From Lentzea pudingi (GTDB lineage: Bacteria > Actinomycetota > Actinomycetes > Mycobacteriales > Pseudonocardiaceae): a stretch of DNA of 64,000 nt. Of the stretch, positions 7,147 to 15,893 are shown in pieces (within the stretch, counting starts at the first letter, position 1; each line of letters begins with the position of its first letter). Both the position numbers and the translations under genes were made by a program. Location of the stretch: the NCBI RefSeq assembly GCF_014646255.1, contig NZ_BMNC01000010.1, positions 176,634 to 240,633 of the forward strand, read 5' to 3'. The notes under the pieces were generated by a model. That model was given only the letters and a program-made list of their open reading frames with translations, ran no database searches and had not been told where the DNA came from.

Positions 7147-8306
7147 CAGAGCGTCACCACCATCGGCGAAACGGGAGCCGGCGCCACGTCCGGTCCACGA
7201 CGGACCGCACGTGCGATCAACGCCCAGTCCACACAGGTCAGCACCACGAACAGGAACGTGAACACGACGAGCGACAACAGGATCTGTGAAGCGTCCACAT
7301 GCGACACCGCGTCCTCGGTCCGCAACAGGCCGTAGATCAGCCACGGCTGACGCCCGATCTCCCGGAACATCCACCCGAAGATCGCGGCGACGAACGGCAG
7401 CGGTATGCCGATCACCATGAGGTACAACGGAAAGCGCATCCGGATCACCGCGTCCTTAAAGAGCAACGGCAGCGTGAGCCAGCTGACCGCCGTCAGCACC
7501 ATGCCGATAATGATCATGAACCCGAGCGGTGCGCCGATCCACTGCGCCGCCTCGCTCTTGCCCGGCTGGTACCGCGCGATCACCGGGAACTGTGCGAACC
7601 CGGCGCCGATCAACGCCGGCGTGGCCAGGGCCGTCGTCACCACGCCCATCCGCAGAGACCGGCGGAAGAAGTCGGCCTCGGGTGTCCGCTTGATGAAGTG
7701 GTACGCCGAGACGCCGGTCAGGAACACGCCGCCGACCGTGATCGACGCGAAGACCACGTGCGTCAGCGCCGAGGTGAACGTCGGGTTGGTCAGCAACGCG
7801 CCGAAGTCGTCCAGTCGCAACACGTTCCCGTCGACCCGGTAGCCGACGGGGTGCTGCAGGAACCCGTTCGCCGCCATGATCCAGAACGCCGACGCGAACG
7901 CGGTCAGCGCCGTCAGGTAGAGCAACGCGAGGTGCAGCCAGCGGTTCAGCTTGCCCCAGCCGAAGATCCACAGGCCGAGGAACGTCGACTCCAGGAAGAA
8001 CGCGATCAGCGTCTCCAGCGCGAGCGGCGCGCCGAACACGTCGCCGGCGTAGGTCGAGAGGCCCGACCAGTTCAGCCCGAACTGGAACTCCATCACGATG
8101 CCGGTGACGATTCCCAGCGCGTAGTTGATCACGTAGATCCGGCCCCAGAACCGGGTCATCCGCTCGTGCACGGGCAGTCCGGTGATCGTGAACCTCGTCT
8201 GCATGACCACCAGCAGCGTGACCAGGCCCAGCGTGAGCAGCACGAACAGGAAGTGGAACGACGTGGTCGTCGCGAACTGGAGGCGGGCGAGGTCTACTGC
8301 GCTCAT
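7146..8306 (-). CDS. cydA: Cytochrome bd oxidase subunit I (CydA), Q-loop nearly absent
   Basis: CydA oxidises quinol and reduces oxygen in the membrane. Key residues are kept: His18 (SFHFLF), Glu98 and Glu106 (FFLEST), His183 (ALTHVV), Met264 (GFMIIIG) and GWMFREIGRQPW at 311-322. The protein has 386 residues, compared with roughly 450-520 usually. The extracellular Q-loop that binds quinol is reduced to about RYQPGKSEAAQ (245-255) before the next helix, although Lys250 and Glu252 may correspond to conserved Q-loop residues. ATG 8306 was chosen because MSAVDLARLQF matches the family N-terminus. It is the first gene of cydABDC. Confidence 0.88.
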   Translation of the reverse strand: MSAVDLARLQFATTTSFHFLFVLLTLGLVTLLVVMQTRFTITGLPVHERMTRFWGRIYVINYALGIVTGIVMEFQFGLNWSGLSTYAGDVFGAPLALETLIAFFLESTFLGLWIFGWGKLNRWLHLALLYLTALTAFASAFWIMAANGFLQHPVGYRVDGNVLRLDDFGALLTNPTFTSALTHVVFASITVGGVFLTGVSAYHFIKRTPEADFFRRSLRMGVVTTALATPALIGAGFAQFPVIARYQPGKSEAAQWIGAPLGFMIIIGMVLTAVSWLTLPLLFKDAVIRMRFPLYLMVIGIPLPFVAAIFGWMFREIGRQPWLIYGLLRTEDAVSHVDASQILLSLVVFTFLFVVLTCVDWALIARAVRRGPDVAPAPVSPMVVTL

Positions 8307-8437
8307 GGCGCTGAAGGTATGTGTAGCGGACCTACTTATTAAGGCCTGAAAGCGCATCTCAGGGGGATCTCAGGGCAGACCCTGACCGAAGATTTCAGGG
8401 GTCACGCCGAGGGCCTGGATCCGTAGACTCGCTACCC

Positions 8438-8776
8438 ATGAAGCCCGACGCGATCCGCGGCCACCTAGACGCGTTGCTGCTGGCGACGCTCGACGGCAGG
8501 CAGTTGCACGGCTACGCGATCATCGAGGCGTTGCAGCAGGGCAGCGGGGGTGCGCTGGACCTCCCGACGGGCACGGTCTACCCCGCGTTGAGAAGGCTGG
8601 AGCGGGCGGGGCACGTCACCAGCGACTGGAGCACGGTCGGTGGTCGCAAGCGCCGCACCTACAAGCTCACGCAGGCAGGACAGCGGGCGTTGAGCGCGGA
8701 ACGCAACGCGTGGCGCGAGTTCACGACGGTCATCGACGGGGTGCTGGGAGGTGGTGGCACATGGGCGCAGACGTGA
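8438..8776 (+). CDS. PadR-family transcriptional regulator
   Basis: This 112-residue protein is a compact PadR winged helix: HLDALLLATL, HGYAIIEAL, then DLPTGTVYPALRRLERAGHV (recognition helix and wing) and GGRKRRTYKLTQAG. PadR proteins repress nearby transport or resistance genes and respond to small ligands. The stop overlaps the start of the next gene, a membrane protein, so this is the common padR/permease-prefix pair in which the regulator controls its own operon. The ligand is unknown. Confidence 0.88.
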   Translation: MKPDAIRGHLDALLLATLDGRQLHGYAIIEALQQGSGGALDLPTGTVYPALRRLERAGHVTSDWSTVGGRKRRTYKLTQAGQRALSAERNAWREFTTVIDGVLGGGGTWAQT

Positions 8777-9438
8777 TCGAGCGGTACGTGACGGATCTCG
8801 GGTCACGGTTGCAGGGCTCGCGCAGGCAGGTCCGCGACCTCCTCACGGAGACCCGCGACAGCCTCACCGACGCCACCGAGGCGCACCTCGACGACGGGCT
8901 GACCGAGGCCGAGGCCCAGGAACGCGCGGTCGAGGAGTTCGGGCCGGTGCGCGAGATCGCGCACGAGTACCAGGCCGAACTGGCCGTCGCGTACGGCACG
9001 CGCACGCTCGTCTGGCTCGCGATCGTGCTGCCGCTGATGCACATGGCGTGGGAGTACGGCCGGATGCTGCTCATCGGGCCGTGGCAGGACTTCGGCACGA
9101 TGCCGCCGGCCTGGTACCTGTTCATCGCCCAGGCCAACGACCTGACCAGCGGCATCGCGTCCGGTGTGGCGTTGGTGGCGTTGATCCTGGGCCGGATCCT
9201 CGCCCGCAAGTACGACACGAGGCTGCTCGCCAAGGTCGGTGCGGGCGTCGCGGTCGTGGCCGTGGGCACGGTTCTGCTCGGCAACATCTCGATCATCCTG
9301 GCGACCGCGCACCTCGACGCGGCCCGGCTGGTGCAGTCGGCGCCGATGCTCGTCGCGACCCTGATCAGCTGGATCGTGATCATTCGGTTCGGTCTGCTCG
9401 CTCGCCGCTGCCTGAGCTGTGCCACGATCGTCGCGTGA
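8761..9438 (+). CDS. Permease-prefix/DUF1700-like membrane protein
   Basis: This 225-residue protein overlaps the padR gene by 16 bases. The first 80 residues are soluble and resemble the permease-prefix domain paired with PadR regulators (VTDLGSRLQGSRRQVRDLL, LDDGLTEAEAQERAVEEFGP). Helices follow at about 82-100, 120-145, 155-175 and 185-205. The function is unknown; related proteins accompany PadR regulators in membrane-stress or drug-response loci. ATG 8761 was chosen because it follows a GGAGGTGG ribosome site. The stop overlaps the GTG of the next gene (GTGA). Confidence 0.72.
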   Translation: MGADVIERYVTDLGSRLQGSRRQVRDLLTETRDSLTDATEAHLDDGLTEAEAQERAVEEFGPVREIAHEYQAELAVAYGTRTLVWLAIVLPLMHMAWEYGRMLLIGPWQDFGTMPPAWYLFIAQANDLTSGIASGVALVALILGRILARKYDTRLLAKVGAGVAVVAVGTVLLGNISIILATAHLDAARLVQSAPMLVATLISWIVIIRFGLLARRCLSCATIVA

Positions 9439-9743
9439 CCAACGCCCTGATCTACCTGATCGTGATGATCGCCGTCGCGGCAGTGGTGTTCCTGCTCGCG
9501 GCGTTGGTGTTCGGGCGCGGCGAGGAGCTCGCGCCGCTGCCCCCCGGTGCCTCGCCCACGCGGCTGCCGTCCGACGAGATCACCGCGGCCGACGTCCGCG
9601 AGCTGAAGTTCCAGCAGGTCTTCCGCGGCTACAAGATGACCGAGGTCGACTGGGCCTTGCAGCGGCTCGCGACCGAGGTCGAGACGCTGCGGGCGCGCGT
9701 CGCCGAACTGGAGCGACTGGAGACCAGTGAACACGGATCTTGA
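9435..9743 (+). CDS. DivIVA-domain membrane-anchored protein (Rv1209-like)
   Basis: The 102-residue protein has one N-terminal membrane helix (residues 4-27), a proline-rich linker, then a DivIVA-like region: ITAADVRELKFQQVFRGYKMTEVDWALQRLATEVETLRARVAELE, ending in a coiled coil. The remembered M. tuberculosis neighbour Rv1209 has this architecture and lies between gpgS and tagA, as here. A role in polar growth or cell-envelope organisation is an inference from the DivIVA family. It overlaps its neighbours at both ends. Confidence 0.8.
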   Translation: MTNALIYLIVMIAVAAVVFLLAALVFGRGEELAPLPPGASPTRLPSDEITAADVRELKFQQVFRGYKMTEVDWALQRLATEVETLRARVAELERLETSEHGS

Positions 9744-10128
9744 GCTGACCGTCGAGGTCGCTGCACCGCCCGACACGATCTTCCGGGCCATGAGCGACTG
9801 GGAGCGCCAGTCGGAATGGATCTTCGGCACCACCGTGAAGGTCGTCGAGGGCGACGGCAAGTCGGTCGGCAGCGAGATCGACGCCGTCACGTTCGGCGTC
9901 TCCGACCGGATGCGGATCACGCGCTGGGACCCGCCACACGCCGTCGAGGTGCTCCACCTCGGCAAGGTCGTGAAGGGCACCGGGGTGTTCGCCGTGCGCG
10001 GCAGCCGGTTCGTGTGGAGCGAAAGCCTCGACGTGCCGTTCTTCTACCCGGTGGTGAAACCGCTCTTCGTCTTGATGCTGCGCCGCTCGCTGCAACGCTT
10101 CGCCCGCTTCGCCGAGGGGTACCGGTGA
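9727..10128 (+). CDS. SRPBCC-fold polyketide-cyclase/START-like protein
   Basis: This 133-residue protein has the SRPBCC pattern: a ligand-pocket start LELTVEVAAPPDTIFRAMSDWERQSEW, strands such as VGSEIDAVTFG and MRITRWDPPHAVEVLHL, and a C-terminal amphipathic helix (RRSLQRFARFAEGYR). The fold binds hydrophobic ligands, but no catalytic residues can be assigned. Its GTG lies 17 bases inside the DivIVA-like gene, and its stop overlaps the GTG of tag. Confidence 0.78.
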   Translation: MNTDLELTVEVAAPPDTIFRAMSDWERQSEWIFGTTVKVVEGDGKSVGSEIDAVTFGVSDRMRITRWDPPHAVEVLHLGKVVKGTGVFAVRGSRFVWSESLDVPFFYPVVKPLFVLMLRRSLQRFARFAEGYR

Positions 10129-10673
10129 TCGTTCGCTGTCCGTGGGGCGACTCGACGCCGGACTACGCCGACTACCACGACACCGAGTGGGGCGTGGAGC
10201 TGCACGGCACGCCCGAGCTCTACGAGCGGATGTCGCTGGAGGCGTTCCAGTCCGGGCTGTCGTGGATCACGATCCTGCGCAAGCGGCCGGCGTTCCGGGC
10301 CGCGTTCGGCGACTTCGACCCGAAGCTGGTCGCGGAGTTCGGACCGGCCGACGTGGAACGGCTGATGGCCGACGCGGGCATCGTCCGGAACCGGCTGAAG
10401 ATCGACGCCGCGATCCACAACGCGCGGCTGATCGTCTCGGAGGACGTCGACCTGGACGCGCTGCTGTGGTCGTTCGCACCGGCTGATCACGTGCGCCCGG
10501 CGACGTTCGCGGACGTGCCGGCGATCACCCCCGAGTCCAAGGCGATGGCCAAGGAACTGAAGAAGCGCGGCTTCAAGTTCCTCGGCCCCACCACCTGCTA
10601 CGCGCTGATGCAGGCGACCGGCATGGTCGACGACCACATCTCGACGTGCTTCCGGGCTACTAGCGCCCGCTGA
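10125..10673 (+). CDS. tag: DNA-3-methyladenine glycosylase I
   Basis: Tag removes 3-methyladenine from alkylated DNA. The 182-residue protein has the family start RCPWGDSTPDYADYHDTEWG, the acidic segment MSLEAFQSGLSWITIL, the helix-turn region AGIVRNRLKIDAAIHNA and the C-terminal DDHISTCF. Conserved Cys/His residues in RCPW, YHD and HISTC make up the structural zinc site. The GTG overlaps the previous stop. The gene is in the Rv1210 (tagA) position relative to gpgS and the Rv1211-like gene. It overlaps the convergent enoyl-CoA hydratase gene by 14 bases. Confidence 0.93.
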   Translation: MIVRCPWGDSTPDYADYHDTEWGVELHGTPELYERMSLEAFQSGLSWITILRKRPAFRAAFGDFDPKLVAEFGPADVERLMADAGIVRNRLKIDAAIHNARLIVSEDVDLDALLWSFAPADHVRPATFADVPAITPESKAMAKELKKRGFKFLGPTTCYALMQATGMVDDHISTCFRATSAR

Positions 10674-11445
10674 ACTTCGGCGCCCGCTTGTTCACGAACG
10701 CGTCCACGGCTTCGCGGTGGTCCTCGGTCGCGCCGCAGTCGGCCTGGGTGCGGCGCTCGGCCTCGAGCGCGTCCTCCAGCGTCCCGTCCGCTGCCGCGGC
10801 CAGCGCTTCCTTGATCTTCGCGTAGGCCGTCGTCGGCCCGGCGGCGAGCTTCGCGGCCAGCAGGTGCGCGGTGGCCTGCAGTTCGGCGTCCGGCACGACC
10901 TGGTTGACCATGCCCACCCGCAGCGCCTCCTCGGCGCCGACGGGCTGCGCGAGCAGCATCATCTCCATCGCGCGGCCGTGGCCGATCAGCCGCGGCAGCG
11001 TGTACGACGCGCCGGAGTCCGCGGTCAGGCCGACGTTCGCGAAGGCCATCAGGAACTTGGCCGACTGGCCCGCGATGCGCAGGTCGGCGGCGTAGGCGAA
11101 GGACGCGCCAGCACCCGCCGCGCTGCCGTTGACCGCGGCGATCACCGGCTTCGGCATGCCGATCAGCTCTCGCACGATCGGGTTGTAGTGCTTCTCGACC
11201 GTGTGCAGCGGCGCGGGATCACCGGCCTGCAGCAACCCGATGTGCTCCTTGAGGTCCTGGCCCGCGCAGAACGCCCGGCCCGCACCCGTGATCACCACCG
11301 CGCGCACCGACTCGTCCGCCGCCGCCTGCTGGAGCGCGGCGAGGAACGCCTCCTTCAGCGTGACGGTGAAGGCGTTGAACGACTCGGGGCGGTTGAACGT
11401 GAGCGTGCGCACACCATCGGCGTCTTCGACGAGGAGCTCGGACAC
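10660..11445 (-). CDS. Enoyl-CoA hydratase/isomerase (PaaG-like)
   Basis: This 261-residue crotonase has the oxyanion-hole segments GAGRAFCAGQDLKEH and GSAAGAGASFAYAADLRIA and the C-terminal helix region. The Asp of VGLTADSGASY sits where PaaG-type isomerases (1,2-epoxyphenylacetyl-CoA isomerase) place their catalytic acid; hydratases usually have Glu. It lies 10 bases downstream of a PaaX-family regulator on the same strand, which supports a link to phenylacetate or another aromatic acyl-CoA route. No other paa genes are in the window. The GTG start gives VSELLVEDADGVRTLTFNRP, a typical crotonase N-terminus. Confidence 0.85.
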   Translation of the reverse strand: MSELLVEDADGVRTLTFNRPESFNAFTVTLKEAFLAALQQAAADESVRAVVITGAGRAFCAGQDLKEHIGLLQAGDPAPLHTVEKHYNPIVRELIGMPKPVIAAVNGSAAGAGASFAYAADLRIAGQSAKFLMAFANVGLTADSGASYTLPRLIGHGRAMEMMLLAQPVGAEEALRVGMVNQVVPDAELQATAHLLAAKLAAGPTTAYAKIKEALAAAADGTLEDALEAERRTQADCGATEDHREAVDAFVNKRAPKFSGR

Positions 11446-11455
11446 TGGACCTCCA

Positions 11456-12253
11456 TCAAGCAGTGGAAACGTTGCGCACCGGCCGCAGGCACTCGTCGAC
11501 GAAACGACTCGTGCCCGGTGCCAGCCGCAGTGTCTGTTCGTCGAAGAACGACGCTGCCGCGTGCCCCGGCCAGCCCGGTGGCAACAGTTCAGCAGGAAGA
11601 CCGGGATCGCGGAACAGGAACTTCCGCCACGCGTGCAGCAGCTGCTGTGACGCGGCGAACGCGGCCGCGTCGTCCGTTTCGTCCACAACGGACACCGTCT
11701 CGTGCCAGTGCGCGACGAACGCGGCGTAGTCCCGGCCCAGTTCGGCCAGGTCCCACGCCTTCGCCGCGAGCTCGGCGTCCTCACCGTCGTGTGAACCGTG
11801 AAAAGTTCGTGCGGCGACTTCCTCGGCGGCGAGCACGTCGGTCAGCTCGGGCGAGGGCCGGGGAGCGATCCACGTCACAGGGCCGAGCGCGCCGTAGCCG
11901 AGCAGTTGGAGTTCGGAGGCCAGGTGGTCGCGCGAGTCGCGGCCCGGCATCTCCTCCAGCACCACCACGTGCCAGCGACCGTCCCACGTGGACGGCCCGG
12001 TGCGGTAGATGCGGGCAGCGGCCTCGTCGAGCCGCCGTTCCCCGCGCGGTGTCATCGCGTATCCGGGCCCGTCAGGCAGCCGTGACGGCTGCAACCAGCC
12101 CTGCCGGACCGTACGGGACACCGCCGTGCGCACGGCCGGCGCGGCGAAACCCAGGGGCTCCAGCAACCGGACGAGCGCGGCGATGGTGGCGGCGCCACCG
12201 CGTTCGCGGAGGTGGCCGCCGTAGACGTCGAAGAGCGCGGAACGGGCTCGCAC
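11456..12253 (-). CDS. PaaX-family transcriptional regulator
   Basis: This 265-residue protein has the PaaX layout: an N-terminal helix-turn-helix (RARSALFDVYGGHLRERGGAA, then VRTAVSRTVRQGWL), the central domain with WDGRWHVVVLEE and SRDHLASELQLLGYGALGPVTWIAP, and the C-terminal domain with WRKFLFRDPGLPAELLPPGWPG. PaaX represses phenylacetate genes and is released by phenylacetyl-CoA. Here it precedes a PaaG-like crotonase by 10 bases, so it may control that short operon. The GTG at 12253 matches the family start. It is divergent from the DUF3117 gene. Confidence 0.88.
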   Translation of the reverse strand: MRARSALFDVYGGHLRERGGAATIAALVRLLEPLGFAAPAVRTAVSRTVRQGWLQPSRLPDGPGYAMTPRGERRLDEAAARIYRTGPSTWDGRWHVVVLEEMPGRDSRDHLASELQLLGYGALGPVTWIAPRPSPELTDVLAAEEVAARTFHGSHDGEDAELAAKAWDLAELGRDYAAFVAHWHETVSVVDETDDAAAFAASQQLLHAWRKFLFRDPGLPAELLPPGWPGHAAASFFDEQTLRLAPGTSRFVDECLRPVRNVSTA

Positions 12254-12473
12254 CCTGCCCAGTCTGTCACGCCGCGCCCGGCGCCGTGTCCTGCCCGCCG
12301 AAAGTGTTGCGTTGCCGTGAAAACGGGTATTGATCAGGCACAAGTCAAGATCGACAACTGTCACCCGAACTCGCCAAAAGATCGGTTCGGTTTCGCCCCT
12401 GAGTCGCGATAGGGGAGAATGGAGCAGATCCGGCCTGGCCGGACGGGGAAGATGTTGACGGAGGGAGCACGCG

Positions 12474-12641
12474 ATGGCGGCCATGAAGCCCCGGACCGGC
12501 GACGGTCCCCTCGAGGTCACCAAGGAGGGACGCGGCATCGTGATGCGCGTGCCGCTCGAGGGTGGTGGGCGCCTTGTCGTCGAGATGTCGGCGGACGAGG
12601 CCAGCGCCTTGGGCGACGCGCTGAAGGCCGCCGCCGGCTGA
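12474..12641 (+). CDS. DUF3117 small protein (Rv1211-like)
   Basis: This 55-residue protein reads MAAMKPRTGDGPLEVTK, then GRGIVMRVPLEGGGRLVVEM and a short C-terminal helix. It is the DUF3117 family, highly conserved in actinobacteria, and in M. tuberculosis Rv1211 lies just after tagA, as here. The biochemical role is not established. A GAGGGAGC ribosome site precedes the ATG. A stem-loop terminator follows 28 bases downstream, so it is probably a monocistronic, well-expressed gene. Confidence 0.9.
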   Translation: MAAMKPRTGDGPLEVTKEGRGIVMRVPLEGGGRLVVEMSADEASALGDALKAAAG

Positions 12642-12669
12642 GGCACCCGGCGAGGAAGCAGTGTTCGAG

Positions 12670-12696
12670 CCCCGGTTTCCACAGTGGAGACCGGGG
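12670..12696 (+). terminator. Stem-loop terminator after the DUF3117 gene
   Basis: CCCCGGTTTCC and GGAGACCGGGG form an 11-pair stem (one G-T pair) with a 5-base loop. It lies between the DUF3117 gene and the aminopeptidase gene. No long T run follows, as is usual in actinobacteria. Confidence 0.7.
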
Positions 12697-12782
12697 CATC
12701 GCTTCGTTCTCGCCCCAGGTGAGCCTCGCGGAGGGCCTGGGTGAGAATGAACGGTCGTCAATGCAATAGGGGAGGTCCAACC

Positions 12783-14213
12783 GTGGCGTCGACGGTTCCG
12801 TCAGTGCCCACCAAGCTCGTGGACGTCGAGGTGGCCACCACCGCGCGCCGTGGCGTTCCGGCGGTCGTGCTCGCGGCCACGGGACCGGCGCTGGGACCGG
12901 GCGGCGACGGCATCGACGTCTCCGACCTGACCGGCAAGGCCGGCGAGGCGGTGCGGCACGACGAGACCTGGACGCTCGGTGTCGGCACCGGCACGCCCGC
13001 CGACTACCGCACGGCCGGTGCGTCGCTCGTGCGCGCGTTGAGCGGCGACGACGCGCCGAAGACCGCCGACGTCCTGCTGACCCCGGACTTCGACGCCGAC
13101 AAGGTGCGCGCGTTCGTGCTGGGCGCGGCGCTCGGCGGCTACCGCTTCAAGGTCACCGGCGAGGACGGCCCGAAGCGGGTCGGCTCGTTGCGGCTGATCA
13201 CCGCTGACGACGGGTTCGAAGAGGTGCTCACGTCGGCCGCGCTCAAGGCCCACGTGCTCGCCACGGCGACGTCGCTGACGCGTGACCTCGCGAACACCCC
13301 GTCCAACGTCAAGGACCCGCGCTGGCTCGCGACGACCGCCGCCAGGCTGGCGGACCGGGTCGACGGGCTCTCCGCCACCGTGCGCGACGAGAAGTGGCTG
13401 GCACAGCAGGGCTTCGGCGGCGTGCTGGCGGTCGGCGGCGGTTCGGCCCGCCCGCCACGGTTGGTGGAGCTGACCTACGGCACCACAGGCCCGCACCTGG
13501 TGTTCGTCGGCAAGGGCATCACGTTCGACACGGGCGGCATCTCGGTGAAGCCCGCCGACGGCATGCACCTCATGCGCACCGATATGGCGGGCGGCGCCGC
13601 GGTGATCTCCGCACTGCTGGCCGTGGCTCGCCGGCGGCTGCCGGTCAGGGTCACCGGACTCGTGCCGTGCGCGGAGAACCACGTGAGCGGCTCGGCGTAC
13701 CGGCCGGGTGACGTCGTGCGCCACTACGGCGGCGCGACCACCGAGGTGCAGAACACCGACGCCGAGGGCCGCATGGTCCTGGCCGACGCGATGGCGTACG
13801 CGGTGCAGAACCTGAAGCCCGACCTGGTCGTCGACGTGGCGACGCTGACCGGCGCGATGAAGGTCTCGCTCGGGCTGCGCACGGGCGCGGTGTTCAGCGC
13901 GTCCGACGAGATCGCGGCCAACGTCGTCGCCGCCGGTGCGAACGTCGGCGAGCAGTGGTGGCGGATGCCGTTGCTGGAGGAGCACGTCTCCGCCGTCGCC
14001 AGCGAGATCGCGGACTACAAGCAGTGCCCTCCCGGCCCCGGCGGCATCACGGCGGCCCTGTTCCTGCAGAAGTTCGCGGGCGACGTGCCGTGGGCGCACC
14101 TCGACATCGCGGGCCCGGCGCGGTCGGAGAAGATCTACGACGAGGTCGTCGCGGGTGCGACTGGCTTCGGCGCGCGGACGCTGGTCGAGCTGGCTGAAAA
14201 ATATTCGCGTTAG
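12783..14213 (+). CDS. pepA: Leucyl aminopeptidase (M17 family)
   Basis: This cytosolic enzyme removes N-terminal residues from peptides. The 476-residue protein has the M17 signatures VGKGITFDTGGISVKPADGM and MRTDMAGGAAV (metal ligands Lys and Asp), and NTDAEGRMVLADA, the family hallmark with Asp/Glu ligands. An N-terminal macro-like domain precedes the catalytic domain. GTG 12783 was chosen because GGGGAGG lies 8 bases upstream. The C-terminal WAHLDIAGPA is also typical. Confidence 0.93.
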   Translation: MASTVPSVPTKLVDVEVATTARRGVPAVVLAATGPALGPGGDGIDVSDLTGKAGEAVRHDETWTLGVGTGTPADYRTAGASLVRALSGDDAPKTADVLLTPDFDADKVRAFVLGAALGGYRFKVTGEDGPKRVGSLRLITADDGFEEVLTSAALKAHVLATATSLTRDLANTPSNVKDPRWLATTAARLADRVDGLSATVRDEKWLAQQGFGGVLAVGGGSARPPRLVELTYGTTGPHLVFVGKGITFDTGGISVKPADGMHLMRTDMAGGAAVISALLAVARRRLPVRVTGLVPCAENHVSGSAYRPGDVVRHYGGATTEVQNTDAEGRMVLADAMAYAVQNLKPDLVVDVATLTGAMKVSLGLRTGAVFSASDEIAANVVAAGANVGEQWWRMPLLEEHVSAVASEIADYKQCPPGPGGITAALFLQKFAGDVPWAHLDIAGPARSEKIYDEVVAGATGFGARTLVELAEKYSR

Positions 14214-14294
14214 AACCTACTTATGGCCATACGAGACGGCGAAGTTCCACGGCATGATGTGAGCTCCTTCACAACGCCGTAGAGGAGTCCACCC

Positions 14295-15893
14295 GTGTTA
14301 CTCCGCCTGGCTCTCGCCGTCTCGCTGGTCCTAGCGTCGTTGTCCCCCGCCACGGCCGCGACGCCGTGGTGGGAACCGGTGGCGAGGCCCGCCCCGGACT
14401 CGCAGATCAACGTGACCGGAGAGCCGTTCAAGGGCGTCGACGGGCAGGGCAGGGTGCGCGGGTTCGTCGACGCGCACAACCACCTCACGACCAACGAGGG
14501 CTTCGGCGGCAAGCTGATCTGCGGCAAGCCGTTCTCGGAGCAGGGCATCGCGGACGCGCTGAAGGACTGCCCCGAACACCACCCGGCGGGCCTCGGCGCG
14601 ATCTTCGAGGCGATCGTGACGGGCGACCTCGACGGCCACGACCCGGTGGGCTGGCCGACGTTCAAGGACTGGCCGTCCTCCACGACGGTCTCGCACCAGC
14701 AGAACTACTACGCCTGGCTGGAACGGGCGTGGCGCGGCGGCCAGCGGGTGCTCGTCCAGGACCTGACGAGCAACGCCACGTTGTGCGTCATCCACCCGTT
14801 CAAGGACAAGCCCTGCGACGAGATGCAGTCGGTCCGGTTGCAGGCCCAGCGCACCTACGAGCTGCAGGCGTTCGTCGACAAGCAGTTCGGCGGCGCGGGC
14901 AAGGGCTGGTTCCGCATCGTCACGTCCGCCGAGCAGGCGCGGGACGTGATCACGCAGGGCAAGCTCGCCGTGGTGCTCGGCATCGAGACCTCCGAGATCT
15001 TCGGCTGCCGTACGTTCCTCGACATCCCGTTGTGCAACAGGGACGCCATCGACCGCGGCCTCGACGAGATGTACGCGCTCGGCGTGCGCAGCGCGTTCCT
15101 GTGCCACAAGTTCGACAACGCGCTGTGCGGCGTCCGGTTCGACTCGGGCACGCAGGGCGGCGTGATCAACGCGGGCCAGTTCCTGCGCACCGGCCAGTGG
15201 TGGCAGACCGAGGTCTGCAAGGGTCCTCAGCAGGACAACCCGATCGGCACCGTCGGCCCGAACGCGCTGATCCCCGCGGGTGTCATCGCGCCCGCGTACG
15301 ACCCGGCGAAGCGCTGCAACGTGCGCGGCCTGACGGCGCTCGGCGAGTACGCGGTGCAGGGCATGATGCGCCGGCACATGATGATCGAGATCGACCACAT
15401 GAGCGTGAAGGCCGCGGGCCGGACGCTGGAGCTGGCCGCTGCCGCGAAGTACCCGGGCATCGTGTCCAGCCACAGCTGGATGGACGCCCAGTGGACCGAG
15501 AAGGTCTACCAGCTCGGCGGGTTCATCGCGGGCTACGAGAACGACCCCGGCGGTTACGTCGCGCAGGCCGCCGCCGCGGAACCGTTGCGGCGCAAGTACG
15601 ACGTGGGCATCGGGTTCGGCTCCGACTACAACGGCGTCGGCTCGCACCCGGCACCGCAGACCGGCGTGACCTACCCGTTCCGCAGCTACCCGGACGGGCC
15701 GCTGGTCGACCGGCAGCGCACCGGCGAGCGCGTGTGGGACATCAACGTCGACGGCGGCGCGCACATCGGTCTCCTGCCGGACTGGGTGGAGAAGGTCCGT
15801 CAGCTCGGCGGTGACCAGCTCGTCCAGGACATGCTCAGCGGTGCCGAGTCGTACCTTCGGACGTGGAAGGGGACCCAGACCTGGTCGCGGTGA
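14295..15893 (+). CDS. Secreted metal-dependent amidohydrolase / M19-like dipeptidase
   Basis: This 532-residue protein starts with a signal peptide (LLRLALAVSLVLASLSPATAA). It has metal-site motifs of the amidohydrolase/membrane-dipeptidase superfamily: FVDAHNHL (HxH), VVLGIETSE, MMIEIDHMS, GIVSSHSW and GFGSDYNGVG. Several cysteines suggest disulfides outside the cell. The substrate is unknown; M19 relatives cleave dipeptides, but this group is longer and diverged. Its GTG has GAGGAGTCC upstream. The 3' end overlaps the convergent LysR gene by 59 bases. Confidence 0.8.
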   Translation: MLLRLALAVSLVLASLSPATAATPWWEPVARPAPDSQINVTGEPFKGVDGQGRVRGFVDAHNHLTTNEGFGGKLICGKPFSEQGIADALKDCPEHHPAGLGAIFEAIVTGDLDGHDPVGWPTFKDWPSSTTVSHQQNYYAWLERAWRGGQRVLVQDLTSNATLCVIHPFKDKPCDEMQSVRLQAQRTYELQAFVDKQFGGAGKGWFRIVTSAEQARDVITQGKLAVVLGIETSEIFGCRTFLDIPLCNRDAIDRGLDEMYALGVRSAFLCHKFDNALCGVRFDSGTQGGVINAGQFLRTGQWWQTEVCKGPQQDNPIGTVGPNALIPAGVIAPAYDPAKRCNVRGLTALGEYAVQGMMRRHMMIEIDHMSVKAAGRTLELAAAAKYPGIVSSHSWMDAQWTEKVYQLGGFIAGYENDPGGYVAQAAAAEPLRRKYDVGIGFGSDYNGVGSHPAPQTGVTYPFRSYPDGPLVDRQRTGERVWDINVDGGAHIGLLPDWVEKVRQLGGDQLVQDMLSGAESYLRTWKGTQTWSR

